Origin: Clostridiales bacterium
Lineage (GTDB): Bacteria > Bacillota > Clostridia > Caldicoprobacterales > DTU083
NCBI GenBank assembly: GCA_012842605.1
Contig: DUSN01000091.1
Location: 1 to 52,109 of the forward strand
Direction of reading: 5' to 3'
DNA: 52,109 nt
Shown here: one piece after another, positions 7,931 through 16,696 of the stretch
Layout of the letters: every line of letters begins with the position of its first letter
Numbering within the stretch: the stretch's first letter is position 1
The notes under the pieces: generated by a model
The model's input: only the letters and a program-made list of their open reading frames with translations
Database searches by the model: none
What the model was told of the DNA's origin: nothing
Position numbers and translations under genes: made by a program

Positions 7931-10009
7931 GTGAAAACCAAGTACCCTCCCATCAATGAAAAATTTCCTCACTTTCTCCACGGAGGAGATTACAACCCTG
8001 ATCAATGGAAAGCGACACCTGAAATATGGAATGAAGACATGCGGCTGATGAAGCTGGCTCACTGCAATACCATGTCAGTCGGCATTTTTTCCTGGTCCAG
8101 CCTTGAACCGGAGGAAGGCCGCTTTGAATTTGGATGGCTTGATGAGATCATGGACAAGCTGGCTGAAAACGGTGGATATGCAGTTCTTGCAACTCCAAGC
8201 GGTGCCCGGCCGGCATGGATGTCAGCAAAATATCCTGAGGTATTAAGGGTTCAGCCTGACAGGAAGCGCATTCTCCATGGATTCAGACATAACCATTGTT
8301 ATACTTCACCTGTTTATCGTGAAAAAACGCGTCTTATAAACCAGAAGCTTGCAGAAAGGTATAAGGACCATCCGGCTTTGCTTGTTTGGCATATATCCAA
8401 TGAGTATGGAGGGGAATGCCACTGCGATCTTTGCCAGCAGGCATTCCGTGAATGGCTTAAGGCCAGGTATGATAATGACCTGGATAAGCTCAATCATGCC
8501 TGGTGGACCGGATTTTGGAGCCATACATACACTGATTGGTCACAGATAGAATCCCCTGCTCCGCACGGAGAAAAATACATACACGGACTCAATCTTGACT
8601 GGAAGCGGTTTGTAACCTGGCAGACAATAGACTTTTTCAAAAATGAAATAGCCCCTCTGCGGGAGATAACTCCCAATGTACCTGTTACAACCAACTTCAT
8701 GGGAACTTATACCGGACTGGATTATTGGAAATTTGCAAAGGAAGTTGATGTTGTATCCTGGGACAACTATCCTATGTGGCATGGTCCTCAGCCTGACTGG
8801 GAACTGGGTGCAAAGATTGGATTTGTACATGATATCAACAGGTGTCTTAAGGACGGCAAGCCCTTCATGCTTATGGAAAGCACACCCAGCATGACCAATT
8901 GGATGCCTGTTGCAAAACTGAAACGTCCCGGCATGCATCTCCTCTCATCTCTTCAGGCAGTTGCCCATGGGTCTGATACGGTGCAATATTTCCAATGGCG
9001 GAAAGGCAGGGGATCATCCGAGAAATTCCATGGCGCTGTAGTGGATCACTGCGGCCATGAAAATACCCGGGTTTTCCGCGATGTTGCCGAAGTAGGCAGG
9101 GCATTGGAAAAACTGGACAAGGTGATAGGCACCACAGTCCGGCCGGAAGTCGCGGTTATATACGACTGGGAAAATCGCTGGGCTATAGATGACGCTCAGG
9201 GCGTGCGCAGGGAAAAAGATTATCTTTCCACCTGTGAGATGCACTATAAGACATTCTGGCAGCAGGGCATACCCGTTGATGTCATAAATATGGATTGCGA
9301 TTTTTCACGCTACAAGCTGCTGATCGCTCCAATGCTCTACATGGTAAGACCCGGCGTCGCAGAGAGAATGGAGGAATTCACAGCCAACGGAGGCACCCTG
9401 GTTGTCACTTATTGGAGCGGTATTGTTAATGAAAGTGACCTGTGCTTCTTAGGAGGGTTCCCTGGACCGCTGCGGAAGGTAACAGGAATCTGGTCCGAAG
9501 AGATTGACTCTTTGTATGATGGCGAATACAACATAGTTATACCTGCTCCGGGTAATGCTCTGAAGCTGGATGGAAAGTACAAGGCAATAGAGATGCTGGA
9601 TTTAATACATGCCGAGACTGCAGAAGTACTGGCATCTTATGATTGTGATTTCTATAAAGGCAGACCGGCTTTGACGGTTAATAATTTTGGCAAGGGTAAA
9701 GCATACTATATTGCCTTCCGAAGTGAATTTGACTTCCTGAAAGATTTTTACACCAGACTAATAGATGATCTTAAGCTGAGCAAAGTGATTGATACTGAAC
9801 TTCCTGAAGGCGTAACGGCGCAGAAACGCAGCGACGGCGACAAAGATTATATCTTTATTATGAACTTCTCGCCTGAAGAAAAGACCGTAGATCTGAACAA
9901 TAATACATATGAAGACTTGCTGGAAGGAAGTACGGTAGAAGGAAAGCTTGTCTTACCCGGCTATGGAGTTAAGGTGCTGGAAAAGAGACAGCCAATGACA
10001 CATAATTAA
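7931..10009 (+). CDS. GH42 beta-galactosidase
   Basis: A 692-residue cytoplasmic retaining glycosidase of family GH42 that removes terminal beta-galactosyl (in some members alpha-L-arabinopyranosyl) residues from imported oligosaccharides. The N-terminus has the family GGDYNPDQW and FSWSSLEPEEG segments. The acid/base is Glu158 in HISNEYG and the nucleophile Glu316 in MLMESTP. A Cys cluster (CHCDLC) right after the acid/base matches the structural zinc site of many GH42 enzymes. There is no signal peptide. The GTG start follows GGCGGAG. It has its own promoter and terminator, and lies just upstream of the first sugar operon, so it may serve the same substrate. Confidence 0.92.
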   Translation: MKTKYPPINEKFPHFLHGGDYNPDQWKATPEIWNEDMRLMKLAHCNTMSVGIFSWSSLEPEEGRFEFGWLDEIMDKLAENGGYAVLATPSGARPAWMSAKYPEVLRVQPDRKRILHGFRHNHCYTSPVYREKTRLINQKLAERYKDHPALLVWHISNEYGGECHCDLCQQAFREWLKARYDNDLDKLNHAWWTGFWSHTYTDWSQIESPAPHGEKYIHGLNLDWKRFVTWQTIDFFKNEIAPLREITPNVPVTTNFMGTYTGLDYWKFAKEVDVVSWDNYPMWHGPQPDWELGAKIGFVHDINRCLKDGKPFMLMESTPSMTNWMPVAKLKRPGMHLLSSLQAVAHGSDTVQYFQWRKGRGSSEKFHGAVVDHCGHENTRVFRDVAEVGRALEKLDKVIGTTVRPEVAVIYDWENRWAIDDAQGVRREKDYLSTCEMHYKTFWQQGIPVDVINMDCDFSRYKLLIAPMLYMVRPGVAERMEEFTANGGTLVVTYWSGIVNESDLCFLGGFPGPLRKVTGIWSEEIDSLYDGEYNIVIPAPGNALKLDGKYKAIEMLDLIHAETAEVLASYDCDFYKGRPALTVNNFGKGKAYYIAFRSEFDFLKDFYTRLIDDLKLSKVIDTELPEGVTAQKRSDGDKDYIFIMNFSPEEKTVDLNNNTYEDLLEGSTVEGKLVLPGYGVKVLEKRQPMTHN

Positions 10010-10015
10010 TTAGTA

Positions 10016-10060
10016 GGAAGGCAGGATTTACTTGTAACAGGATAATCCTGCCTTCCAAAA
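10016..10060 (+). terminator. hairpin terminator after GH42
   Basis: GGAAGGCAGGATT (10016-10028) pairs with AATCCTGCCTTCC ending at 10056. The following T-tract is weak, so the structure may mainly protect the 3' end. Confidence 0.6.
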
Positions 10061-10143
10061 TTTACTTTAAAATGGCTATTGATTTGTCCAATATATTAAG
10101 CTATAATATTATGCGTCGGTTCAAAACGGCAGCATATTAATAC

Positions 10144-10220
10144 GGGGGTATGGCGCAGCTGGCTAGCGCGCTTGACTGGCAGTCAAGAGGTCAGGGGTTC
10201 GAATCCCCTTATCTCCACCA
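10144..10220 (+). tRNA. tRNA-Ala, anticodon GGC
   Basis: A complete 77-base cloverleaf. The acceptor stem pairs GGGGGTA with TATCTCC, the D stem is GCGC/GCGC, the anticodon stem CTTGA/TCAAG holds the loop CTGGCAG (anticodon GGC), and the T arm is AGGGG-TTCGAAT-CCCCT. The 3' ACCA is encoded. It reads Ala codons GCC and GCU. It stands alone with its own terminator. Confidence 0.95.
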
Positions 10221-10226
10221 ATTTTA

Positions 10227-10261
10227 ACCGCTTGAAATAAAAATTTCAGGCGGTTTTTATT
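10227..10261 (+). terminator. terminator of tRNA-Ala
   Basis: ACCGCTTGAAAT (10227-10238) pairs along its whole length with ATTTCAGGCGGT (10243-10254), followed by TTTTATT. A fragment identical to a group IIC intron start begins immediately after it, at 10262. Confidence 0.85.
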
Positions 10262-10273
10262 GTGCGCCCAGCA
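10262..10273 (+). mobile_element. probable scar of a group IIC intron (5' twelve bases)
   Basis: GTGCGCCCAGCA is identical to the first 12 bases of the intron that begins at 51988. It lies in the same position relative to a terminator: directly after the T-tract of the tRNA-Ala terminator. Class C introns insert at exactly such sites. The sequence diverges after base 12, so only a remnant would be left. A GACAAGGGGACGG repeat-like stretch follows. Confidence 0.5.
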
Positions 10274-10301
10274 GACAAGGGGACGGTTCTTCTGTCTTTT
10301 T
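10273..10301. repeat. small GGGGAC-type intergenic repeat element
   Basis: AGACAAGGGGACGGTTCT followed by TCTGTCTTTTT is a short dyad (AGACA...TGTCT) of a kind common between genes in clostridial genomes. Related GGGGACAG/CTGTCCC dyads occur at 29318-29397 and 35110-35147. The rest of 10302-10606 is AT-rich. Apart from the 10-base palindrome ACACCGGTGT near 10407 I see nothing in it. Confidence 0.4.
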
Positions 10302-10606
10302 GCTATTAGTTGAACCAACCTTTTATATCTTCATAGCTTCAATTAATTCTTTAGTACCGAATACTCATAATATTAAACACAAAAAATATCCTATAGTAAC
10401 ACTAACACCGGTGTCACAAAAAGTCTAAATATGTTGCCCGGACAAGGTAAAAATTGTTATTTATGATGAAGTGATCAGCAAATATATTTTATTTTTATCT
10501 GTTATAATGGAATAAATTAACATGGATAAATATTATTGGAATATTCTGTATAAGATATTTAGAAGTGAAAAATGCAATAAAATATATAAATAAATAATTA
10601 ATTATA

Positions 10607-10635
10607 TTGACAAAATAACCAAGTCATTTTATACT
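10607..10635 (+). promoter_or_regulatory. sigma-A promoter of the first sugar operon
   Basis: TTGACA at 10607-10612 and TATACT at 10630-10635 are separated by 17 bases. The transcript would carry a leader of about 230 bases before the solute-binding protein gene, containing the palindrome at 10760. Confidence 0.7.
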
Positions 10636-10759
10636 ATAAACACAAAAAATTATAAATAGAAAATTTTTAACACAAGATGCTTAATTGATATTTATATGAA
10701 CACATATGCAGGATGTGTCATCTGATATGTTTTAGGCATTTATGTTTTTATAACTTGTG

Positions 10760-10773
10760 TGACATCGATGTCA
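10760..10773. promoter_or_regulatory. candidate LacI-family operator TGACATCGATGTCA
   Basis: A perfect 14-base palindrome with central CG and TG...CA ends, the general shape of LacI/CcpA-family operators. It lies downstream of the promoter at 10607 and upstream of the solute-binding gene. The LacI-type regulator encoded at 15566 in this operon is the obvious candidate. Catabolite control by CcpA is an alternative. Confidence 0.5.
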
Positions 10774-10871
10774 TAATCACGTTGAAATGTATCACAAAAC
10801 CTGCCTTAGTTATGTTGTTATCTACCCGAATGGGTAATATAAAAATAATAAAATTAAAGGGAGGAAAAGAC

Positions 10872-12329
10872 ATGAAAAAGGTTAGTTTCATAGCATTGTT
10901 GCTTGTGCTTGTATTAGTCATTGGGATTTTTGCAAGCGGATGTGCCCAAAAACCCGGTGATCAAGGCAACAACAATGGAGATGTGAACCTGGATGATGAT
11001 GTTAACCAAGGCGACGACCAAACACCCGGTGATGAGACAGGCGATGATGAAACTGGCGAAGACACAGATGTAACACAGAGCAAATACTACGGATATGACT
11101 ATCCGGAAGGTGAAACTGTTACATTGTGGAGTCAGAATTTCGGCGAGATATGGGTAAATCATTTCTCAGAGCAGGTACATCAGTACAACCTGGAAGGCAG
11201 AGGTTACACCATTGTGGAAGAGTTCGTAGCAGGCGCAGCCTGGGATGAACGAATGAATGCCGCAAGAGCATCGGGAACTGCACCGGATGCCTATATTCAG
11301 TCCTATAACCACATTCCTGCCGGCATCAGGAATGGATATTATGTACCTATTGATGATTACATTTCAAAAGACATAATTGACCGCATGGTTGATATTGTCC
11401 GTGAAATGGTTACCTTTGACGGTAAAACCTATGCTATTCCGATCCTGGCAGAGCCCTCTGCAGTATTGTACTACCGCAAGGACATTCTGGAGGCAGCAGG
11501 CTATACCGAACCTCCGAAGACCTGGGACGAGCTTATTGAAATGGCTGTTGAGCTGAAAACAGACGATATGTACGGAATAGGCGTTCCTTACTGGGGCGGC
11601 GAAATAGGATGGTCAACATGGGGCATGCAGTATGGCAATGTAGGCCATGGCCCGCTGACCGACAACTGGGATGAACCCTGGATTGACGATGGTTACCGTG
11701 AATTCCTTGAATTCTGGAAGAAGCTGTACGAAAGCGGAGCTGTTCCCGAACAGCCGCTCAGTGCCTACGTTGATATCAAACCCATGGGTCAGGGTGACTA
11801 TGTGTTCCAGATCTGCGGCTCCTGGGGCGTTTCCTTCCTGATTAACGATTATCCGGAAATGTGGCCGAATGTAGGAGTAGCAGTCATGCCGACAAACGAC
11901 GGAAACCAGGAAAAAACAACAGCTACCATCGGCGGATGGGTATATGTGCTTGACGCCAAGGCAAAAAATCCCGAGGGAGTTGCCGACTACTTCACATGGC
12001 TGCTTGATGAAGCGCATCCCGAACGTTTAGGCCAGTACCATGTAGGCGAGAGATTCTCAAAAGCCGCTCCTTTCACCAATGTGGCTCAGTGGCTTGAGAC
12101 CCAGGCTCCTGCCGATGCCGACTATGTTGCTGTAATCAATAAGATTGCTTCTTATGGCCAGCCGGAAGCTGCATATCCATGGGAGATTTCCATGGCTATC
12201 GACCGTATGGTAGAAAATGTTGCCATGGGCTATGAGGATATTGACACTGCCATGGAGATAGCCCGTGAAGAAATCGCTCAGGTAATTCAGGACTATGAAC
12301 TGGCTGGGACCAATCCTCGCAAGAAATAA
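10872..12329 (+). CDS. CUT1 ABC transporter extracellular sugar-binding lipoprotein
   Basis: A 485-residue family 1 solute-binding protein. The N-terminus is a lipoprotein signal: Lys-Lys, a hydrophobic run, and a lipobox FASGC whose Cys would be lipidated. A long Asp/Gly/Glu/Thr-rich linker (about residues 32-75) tethers the binding domain. I chose the ATG at 10872 because it follows AAAGGGAGG and gives a proper signal peptide. The frame is open back to 10713, but that extension has no signal or ribosome site. Two permease genes follow after a strong hairpin, which would let the binding protein be made in excess. No ATPase gene is present, as usual where a shared MsmX-type ATPase serves several systems. 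Confidence 0.93.
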   Translation: MKKVSFIALLLVLVLVIGIFASGCAQKPGDQGNNNGDVNLDDDVNQGDDQTPGDETGDDETGEDTDVTQSKYYGYDYPEGETVTLWSQNFGEIWVNHFSEQVHQYNLEGRGYTIVEEFVAGAAWDERMNAARASGTAPDAYIQSYNHIPAGIRNGYYVPIDDYISKDIIDRMVDIVREMVTFDGKTYAIPILAEPSAVLYYRKDILEAAGYTEPPKTWDELIEMAVELKTDDMYGIGVPYWGGEIGWSTWGMQYGNVGHGPLTDNWDEPWIDDGYREFLEFWKKLYESGAVPEQPLSAYVDIKPMGQGDYVFQICGSWGVSFLINDYPEMWPNVGVAVMPTNDGNQEKTTATIGGWVYVLDAKAKNPEGVADYFTWLLDEAHPERLGQYHVGERFSKAAPFTNVAQWLETQAPADADYVAVINKIASYGQPEAAYPWEISMAIDRMVENVAMGYEDIDTAMEIAREEIAQVIQDYELAGTNPRKK

Positions 12330-12335
12330 CACTAT

Positions 12336-12368
12336 GCCAGGGGGGCTGCAAAAGGCCCCCCTTGCTTT
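12336..12368 (+). terminator. intercistronic hairpin after the solute-binding gene
   Basis: GGGGGCT (12341-12347) and the adjacent G pair with the GGCCCCC run ending at 12360, followed by TTGCTTT. Placed between binding protein and permeases, it is probably a partial terminator or mRNA stabiliser setting unequal expression. Confidence 0.65.
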
Positions 12369-12414
12369 AAAATATTGACCAAATGTTATTAGTATTTTTT
12401 AAAGGGTGGTCATA

Positions 12415-13329
12415 ATGGCAAAGAAAACAAGAAAACATAAATATACCGCTATACAGCGCAAGGAAATGGTAATAGGTTACCTTATGCTTGCTCCTGCGGT
12501 ATTGCTTATAACAATCTTTGTTGTCATTCCTTTTATAATGTCGATTCAGAAAAGCTTTTATGAATGGAATTTTTATAAGGAAGACGTATGGGTTGGCATT
12601 CAGAATTTCCGCAGGATATTGCGCAACAAGTCATTTCAGCGTGCGGTTGTCAATGCTTTTAAATTTGTGCTGATCCTGGTGCCTACACAGATCATTATTC
12701 AGTTTTCTTTTGCACATACACTGAAAGACTTAAATTCAAAGTTCACCAATGCCGTAAAGATGCTTATTTATATACCCGGTACAATCGCCGGAATTATTGC
12801 AGGTATAATCTTCATGTTTATATTTGAATACAAGGGCGGCCTGATAAATCAGATGGTGGTTGCCTTGGGCTTTGAACGCATAGCATTCAAAACAAACAAA
12901 TTCTGGGCTATATTTTCCATTGCTGTTCCGACTATCTGGCTTGGATTGGGCGGCGGCACCATTCTCAATTTTGCCGGGCTTATCAATATTCCAACTGAAT
13001 TTTACGAAGCTGCTTCCATTGACGGAGCAAACGGATTCCATAAGCTCATATATATAACCATACCTCAGATGCGCAACATTTTCGTGCTGCAGTGCATCGG
13101 CATGACTACCGGAACGCTGCAGATGTTTGAAATTCCTATGATGATGACCGGCGGAGCGCCGCGAGAAAGCACGCTGACGCCTATGCTGTATATATACAAC
13201 GGTTTCCGCAACGCAGGCGGCAATATGGGAGATACCCTGTCCGGTGCACTTCTCATGATGAGTATTATCGCAATCATTAACTCTTTTGTATTTACAATTA
13301 TTAAATCGGAAAAATCCATCGAAGGCTGA
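12415..13329 (+). CDS. CUT1 sugar ABC transporter permease (MalF type)
   Basis: A 304-residue membrane protein with about six transmembrane segments and the ATPase-contact EAA loop, EFYEAASIDGANGF. It forms the channel with the second permease encoded just downstream. The ATG at 12415 follows AAAGGGTGG at a good distance; a GTG at 12406 would lie within that site. The protein begins with a basic cytoplasmic stretch (KKTRKHK) before the first helix at about residue 25. The substrate cannot be read from the sequence, but the operon suggests an oligosaccharide. Confidence 0.92.
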   Translation: MAKKTRKHKYTAIQRKEMVIGYLMLAPAVLLITIFVVIPFIMSIQKSFYEWNFYKEDVWVGIQNFRRILRNKSFQRAVVNAFKFVLILVPTQIIIQFSFAHTLKDLNSKFTNAVKMLIYIPGTIAGIIAGIIFMFIFEYKGGLINQMVVALGFERIAFKTNKFWAIFSIAVPTIWLGLGGGTILNFAGLINIPTEFYEAASIDGANGFHKLIYITIPQMRNIFVLQCIGMTTGTLQMFEIPMMMTGGAPRESTLTPMLYIYNGFRNAGGNMGDTLSGALLMMSIIAIINSFVFTIIKSEKSIEG

Positions 13330-13339
13330 GGTGAATGTT

Positions 13340-14182
13340 ATGAAGCAGAAAAGTGCATTTCATATAATCCGGCGTATCCTGGCTTATTCAATCAGTACAT
13401 TAATTTCACTGACATGTTTGTTTCCGCTGGTATGGATGTTTTTTGCCAGCTTCAAGAAAAGAGCCGAGGTATTGGCAACACCTCTGCGAATACTGCCTTC
13501 AGAATGGCAAATGGGAAATTTCCGCGTGGTAATTCAGAACCAGCAGCGTCCTTTGCTGAATGCAATGTTTATGACCTTTCTGTGTGCAGCCAGTGCTGTA
13601 ATACTGTCATTGCTCATAAATATGATGGCTGCTTATGTTTTTGCCAGAATGGAAATTTACGGCAAGAAACTGTTATGGTCCTATTGCATTATTACAATGT
13701 ATGTGCCTGGCATCACCATTCTTATTACATCCTTTCTGGTCGTTCACAGGCTGCAGATGCTCAATACCTTCTGGGTACTGCTGATACCCGGACTGGCAAG
13801 CGGATATGCCATTTTCTTCTTCAGGCAGTTTTTCCTTAACCTGCCTATTAGCCTTGAGGATGCGGCCAGGATAGACGGGTGCAGCCGGTTTGGAATATTC
13901 TGGAGGATATTTGTCCCCATGTCCACCAGTCCTATGGTAGTGCAAGGTGCGGGAGTGTTTCTCGGATACTGGAACAGCTTCTTGTGGCCTTCCATTACAA
14001 TTACCAATAACAAAGCGTTGTATCAGGTAATGCCGGTTATCCGCTCCATGCAGACGGACTACGGTGCAGAATACGGGCGCATTATGGCTGCAACCTGTCT
14101 TGCTGTTATTCCGCCGATTCTGATGTTTGTTATATTCCAGAAATATATAGTAAAAGGTGTATATCTGTCAGGCTTGAAATAA
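13340..14182 (+). CDS. CUT1 sugar ABC transporter permease (MalG type)
   Basis: A 280-residue membrane permease with about six helices and the EAA loop LEDAARIDGCSRFG. The ATG at 13340 is preceded by GAGGTG, which lies just at the stop codon of the first permease; an upstream extension to 13286 overlaps that gene and lacks a ribosome site. It pairs with the preceding MalF-type permease. An ATP-binding subunit must come from elsewhere in the genome. Confidence 0.92.
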   Translation: MKQKSAFHIIRRILAYSISTLISLTCLFPLVWMFFASFKKRAEVLATPLRILPSEWQMGNFRVVIQNQQRPLLNAMFMTFLCAASAVILSLLINMMAAYVFARMEIYGKKLLWSYCIITMYVPGITILITSFLVVHRLQMLNTFWVLLIPGLASGYAIFFFRQFFLNLPISLEDAARIDGCSRFGIFWRIFVPMSTSPMVVQGAGVFLGYWNSFLWPSITITNNKALYQVMPVIRSMQTDYGAEYGRIMAATCLAVIPPILMFVIFQKYIVKGVYLSGLK

Positions 14183-14219
14183 TTAAGCCCCTGTAAATCA
14201 AGAAAGATGAAGGTAGAGG

Positions 14220-15518
14220 ATGAAAATGAAACTGTTTGTCCGTATAGCTGCAACGATTGGGGTATTATTATTGTTCATGTCCAGCATATTTAGCTCATGC
14301 GCAAATTTGGATTCAAAGGAAAACGGTACAGACAACGGAGGTCCTGACAGCACATCTCCTGTTGTTACCGAACCGCCTGCGTCTGCTGCTCCCTTGCCGG
14401 AAGTCCTGGCCAATGAGCCCAAATCCGCCAGGAAGACGAGGCAAGAAGCCATTGAAATAATTGAGAGGCATAAGAAAAAAAGCCTTGAGTATAAGCCTCT
14501 GTCGGATCCTGATAAAGAATATGCATTGGACCGGGTAACAAATGTTCATATGATTGAAATGCTGACCGGTGAATATTCCATTAACCAGACAAAGAGCCGG
14601 TATGGCGTCGGAGGCACTGATCTGGGAATTATATGGGGCACAGGTGAAAAGCTGTTTATTGCCTTTGGGGATACCTTCCTCAATGAGCCTCAGTCTGATG
14701 AGTGGCGCTGCAATGTGCTGGCTTATACAACCGATTTGGATTATTCCGATGGTATAATATTCGACGGCATGATAGAGAAAAAACCGGGACTGGCCAAGGA
14801 GTTGCTGCGTGGCAAAAAAATAGATAACATAGAAGTTACCAAAATCCCCACAGGTGCTTTTAATATCGGAGACACTCATTACCTGGCCTTCATGTCGGTT
14901 AAGCATTGGGGAGCAGCAGGCGAGTGGATCTGCAATTATGGCGGATTTGCCAAAAGTACTGATGAGGGCATGAACTGGACAATTCTTGAAGATCTTCAGT
15001 GGCCCGGTGACAGTTCCTTCTGCCAGATGGTACCGGTAGTTATAGATGAATATGTGTATATTGCCGGCATATCTGGAGGTCGCAACGGATCCGCGAAGAT
15101 GATGCGGGTAAAGCTTGAGGATTTTGAAAACCGCGATGCCTATGAATACCTTGTGGGGCTTAATGATGATGGTTCCCCCATATTTGAAAAGGGTGAAGAG
15201 AATATATATACACCTCACAATTTACTTCCTAAGCCGGTAGGCGAGATGTCTATAATGTACAACGAATATCTGGGTGAATGGATGGTTACCTACCTGTATG
15301 GTGAAAACCTCGTTCTAAGGGTGGCAAAGAACATTTGGGGTCCATATTCACGAGCGGTTACCATTGCAGAGCAAAAGGATTTTCCCGGATTGTACGGAGC
15401 ATTTATGCATCCCGCTTATGTAAAGGAAAACGGGCGCAAGGTAGGATTTTTGATGAGTCTGTGGACTCCTGTGTATAATGTTGCCGTTATGGAGATGGAG
15501 CTGGTTAAGAAGGACTAG
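14220..15518 (+). CDS. DUF4185-domain lipoprotein (GH183-like, possible endo-D-arabinanase)
   Basis: A 432-residue surface lipoprotein: signal helix at about residues 6-24, lipobox IFSSC, then a Pro/Ala/Thr-rich linker to about residue 60. The rest resembles a DUF4185 beta-propeller: the GGTDLGI motif holds Asp134 and AFGDTF holds Asp151, both conserved in the family as I know it. Some DUF4185 proteins have been shown to be endo-D-arabinanases (family GH183). Here it sits 37 bases after the permease gene and in the same operon as a DUF2961/GH172 enzyme, which supports a secreted endo-acting glycanase feeding the transporter. The domain is broad, so the activity is inference. The ATG follows GAAGGTAGAGG. 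Confidence 0.75.
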   Translation: MKMKLFVRIAATIGVLLLFMSSIFSSCANLDSKENGTDNGGPDSTSPVVTEPPASAAPLPEVLANEPKSARKTRQEAIEIIERHKKKSLEYKPLSDPDKEYALDRVTNVHMIEMLTGEYSINQTKSRYGVGGTDLGIIWGTGEKLFIAFGDTFLNEPQSDEWRCNVLAYTTDLDYSDGIIFDGMIEKKPGLAKELLRGKKIDNIEVTKIPTGAFNIGDTHYLAFMSVKHWGAAGEWICNYGGFAKSTDEGMNWTILEDLQWPGDSSFCQMVPVVIDEYVYIAGISGGRNGSAKMMRVKLEDFENRDAYEYLVGLNDDGSPIFEKGEENIYTPHNLLPKPVGEMSIMYNEYLGEWMVTYLYGENLVLRVAKNIWGPYSRAVTIAEQKDFPGLYGAFMHPAYVKENGRKVGFLMSLWTPVYNVAVMEMELVKKD

Positions 15519-15565
15519 ACATATACCAACAGAAGACTTTCATAGAAAGAATCAGGTGGAGTAAT

Positions 15566-16570
15566 ATGAGCAATATTTATGAAATAGCAAAGAAAGTGGG
15601 GCTTTCACCTTCAACAGTAGCCAGGGCACTGAGCGGAAGGGGCTACTGCAGCGAAGAAAGCAGGAAGAAGGTGCTGGAAGCAGCTAAGGAAGTCAATTAC
15701 AGCCCCACCCACGCTGCAAAGACCTTAAAGAGCAAACGGACTAATAAAATACTTTTTTGCATACCTGATATATACAACCCATTCTATTTCGGCATGATCA
15801 AGGGCGCTAATGATGTGCTTGAGAAGTACGGCTATTACACCCTGCTGTGCTATACGAAGCATAATATAGAAGAAGAACTGAAAATGATTGAGGCTCTCCG
15901 AGAAAAATACGGAGACGGAATGATTTTCGTATCATTTAACTTTTGCGAGAAAAACATCAGCGCAGTAAATGCCAGCAAAATGCCGGTAGTTCTGACCAAC
16001 CGCTATGACTCTCCAAGGGGAGAGGATTATTTTGATTATGTTTACATTGACACATATAAAGGCGTACAGCTTGCTACACGCCATTTAGTGGATCAAGGCC
16101 ACAGGAAAATTGCTTTCATAGGCGGCAACCTGGAGGAGCAAACATCCTTTGAGCGTTATTCCGGATGGAAAGATGAGCTGATAAATTCAGGGCTGGACCC
16201 GGATGACAGTCTGGTCTATGAGGGTGATTATACTATAGACAGCGGTTATGCATGTGCAGAAAAAATAGTAAAGAGCAGCAATGTCCCCACCGGTATAGTA
16301 GCAGCCAATGACCTTATGGCAATAGGCTTTATACGGTATTGCGGAGACAATGGCATCAAAATACCTCACGATTTTGCAGTTGCAGGCATGGATAACACCG
16401 ACTTTTCATCTGTCTTAAAGCTTACGTCCGTAGATATGAGGCAGGAGGAAATTGGATTGAACGCTGCATCCCTTCTCATGGAACGGGTACTGGGAGGGCG
16501 CACTTATAAAAAAACTATCAGAATAGAACCGCGGCTCGTTGTAAGGGAGTCCAGCATTACAAATAAATAA
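15566..16570 (+). CDS. LacI-family transcriptional regulator
   Basis: A 334-residue regulator with an N-terminal LacI helix-turn-helix (YEIAKKVGLSPSTVARALSG, residues 4-23), a hinge at about 46-60, and a periplasmic-binding-protein-like ligand domain. It is encoded inside the operon, between the DUF4185 lipoprotein and the DUF6259-like glycosidase, with GGTGGAG before the ATG. The most likely target is the palindrome at 10760 ahead of the operon, and the effector a sugar released by its enzymes. The inducer cannot be predicted. Confidence 0.92.
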   Translation: MSNIYEIAKKVGLSPSTVARALSGRGYCSEESRKKVLEAAKEVNYSPTHAAKTLKSKRTNKILFCIPDIYNPFYFGMIKGANDVLEKYGYYTLLCYTKHNIEEELKMIEALREKYGDGMIFVSFNFCEKNISAVNASKMPVVLTNRYDSPRGEDYFDYVYIDTYKGVQLATRHLVDQGHRKIAFIGGNLEEQTSFERYSGWKDELINSGLDPDDSLVYEGDYTIDSGYACAEKIVKSSNVPTGIVAANDLMAIGFIRYCGDNGIKIPHDFAVAGMDNTDFSSVLKLTSVDMRQEEIGLNAASLLMERVLGGRTYKKTIRIEPRLVVRESSITNK

Positions 16571-16696
16571 ATACCGGGACATCCAGGGGAAGATAATAAC
16601 GTATTTCACAGGCATCCAAAAGAAAAAAGCACAAATACCATAAGCATCCAGATAAGAAAACCACAAAGTCCACAAGGTTAAAGGAGTGTAGGTGAT

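Noticed and set aside
10713..10871. Upstream extension of the solute-binding protein to a start at 10713
   Set aside because: The extension lacks a ribosome site and would bury the lipoprotein signal; the ATG at 10872 with AAAGGGAGG is right.
14313..15218. 301-codon open frame on the minus strand inside the DUF4185 gene
   Set aside because: It has no ribosome site or recognisable domain and mirrors a well-supported plus-strand gene with lipoprotein signal and family motifs.
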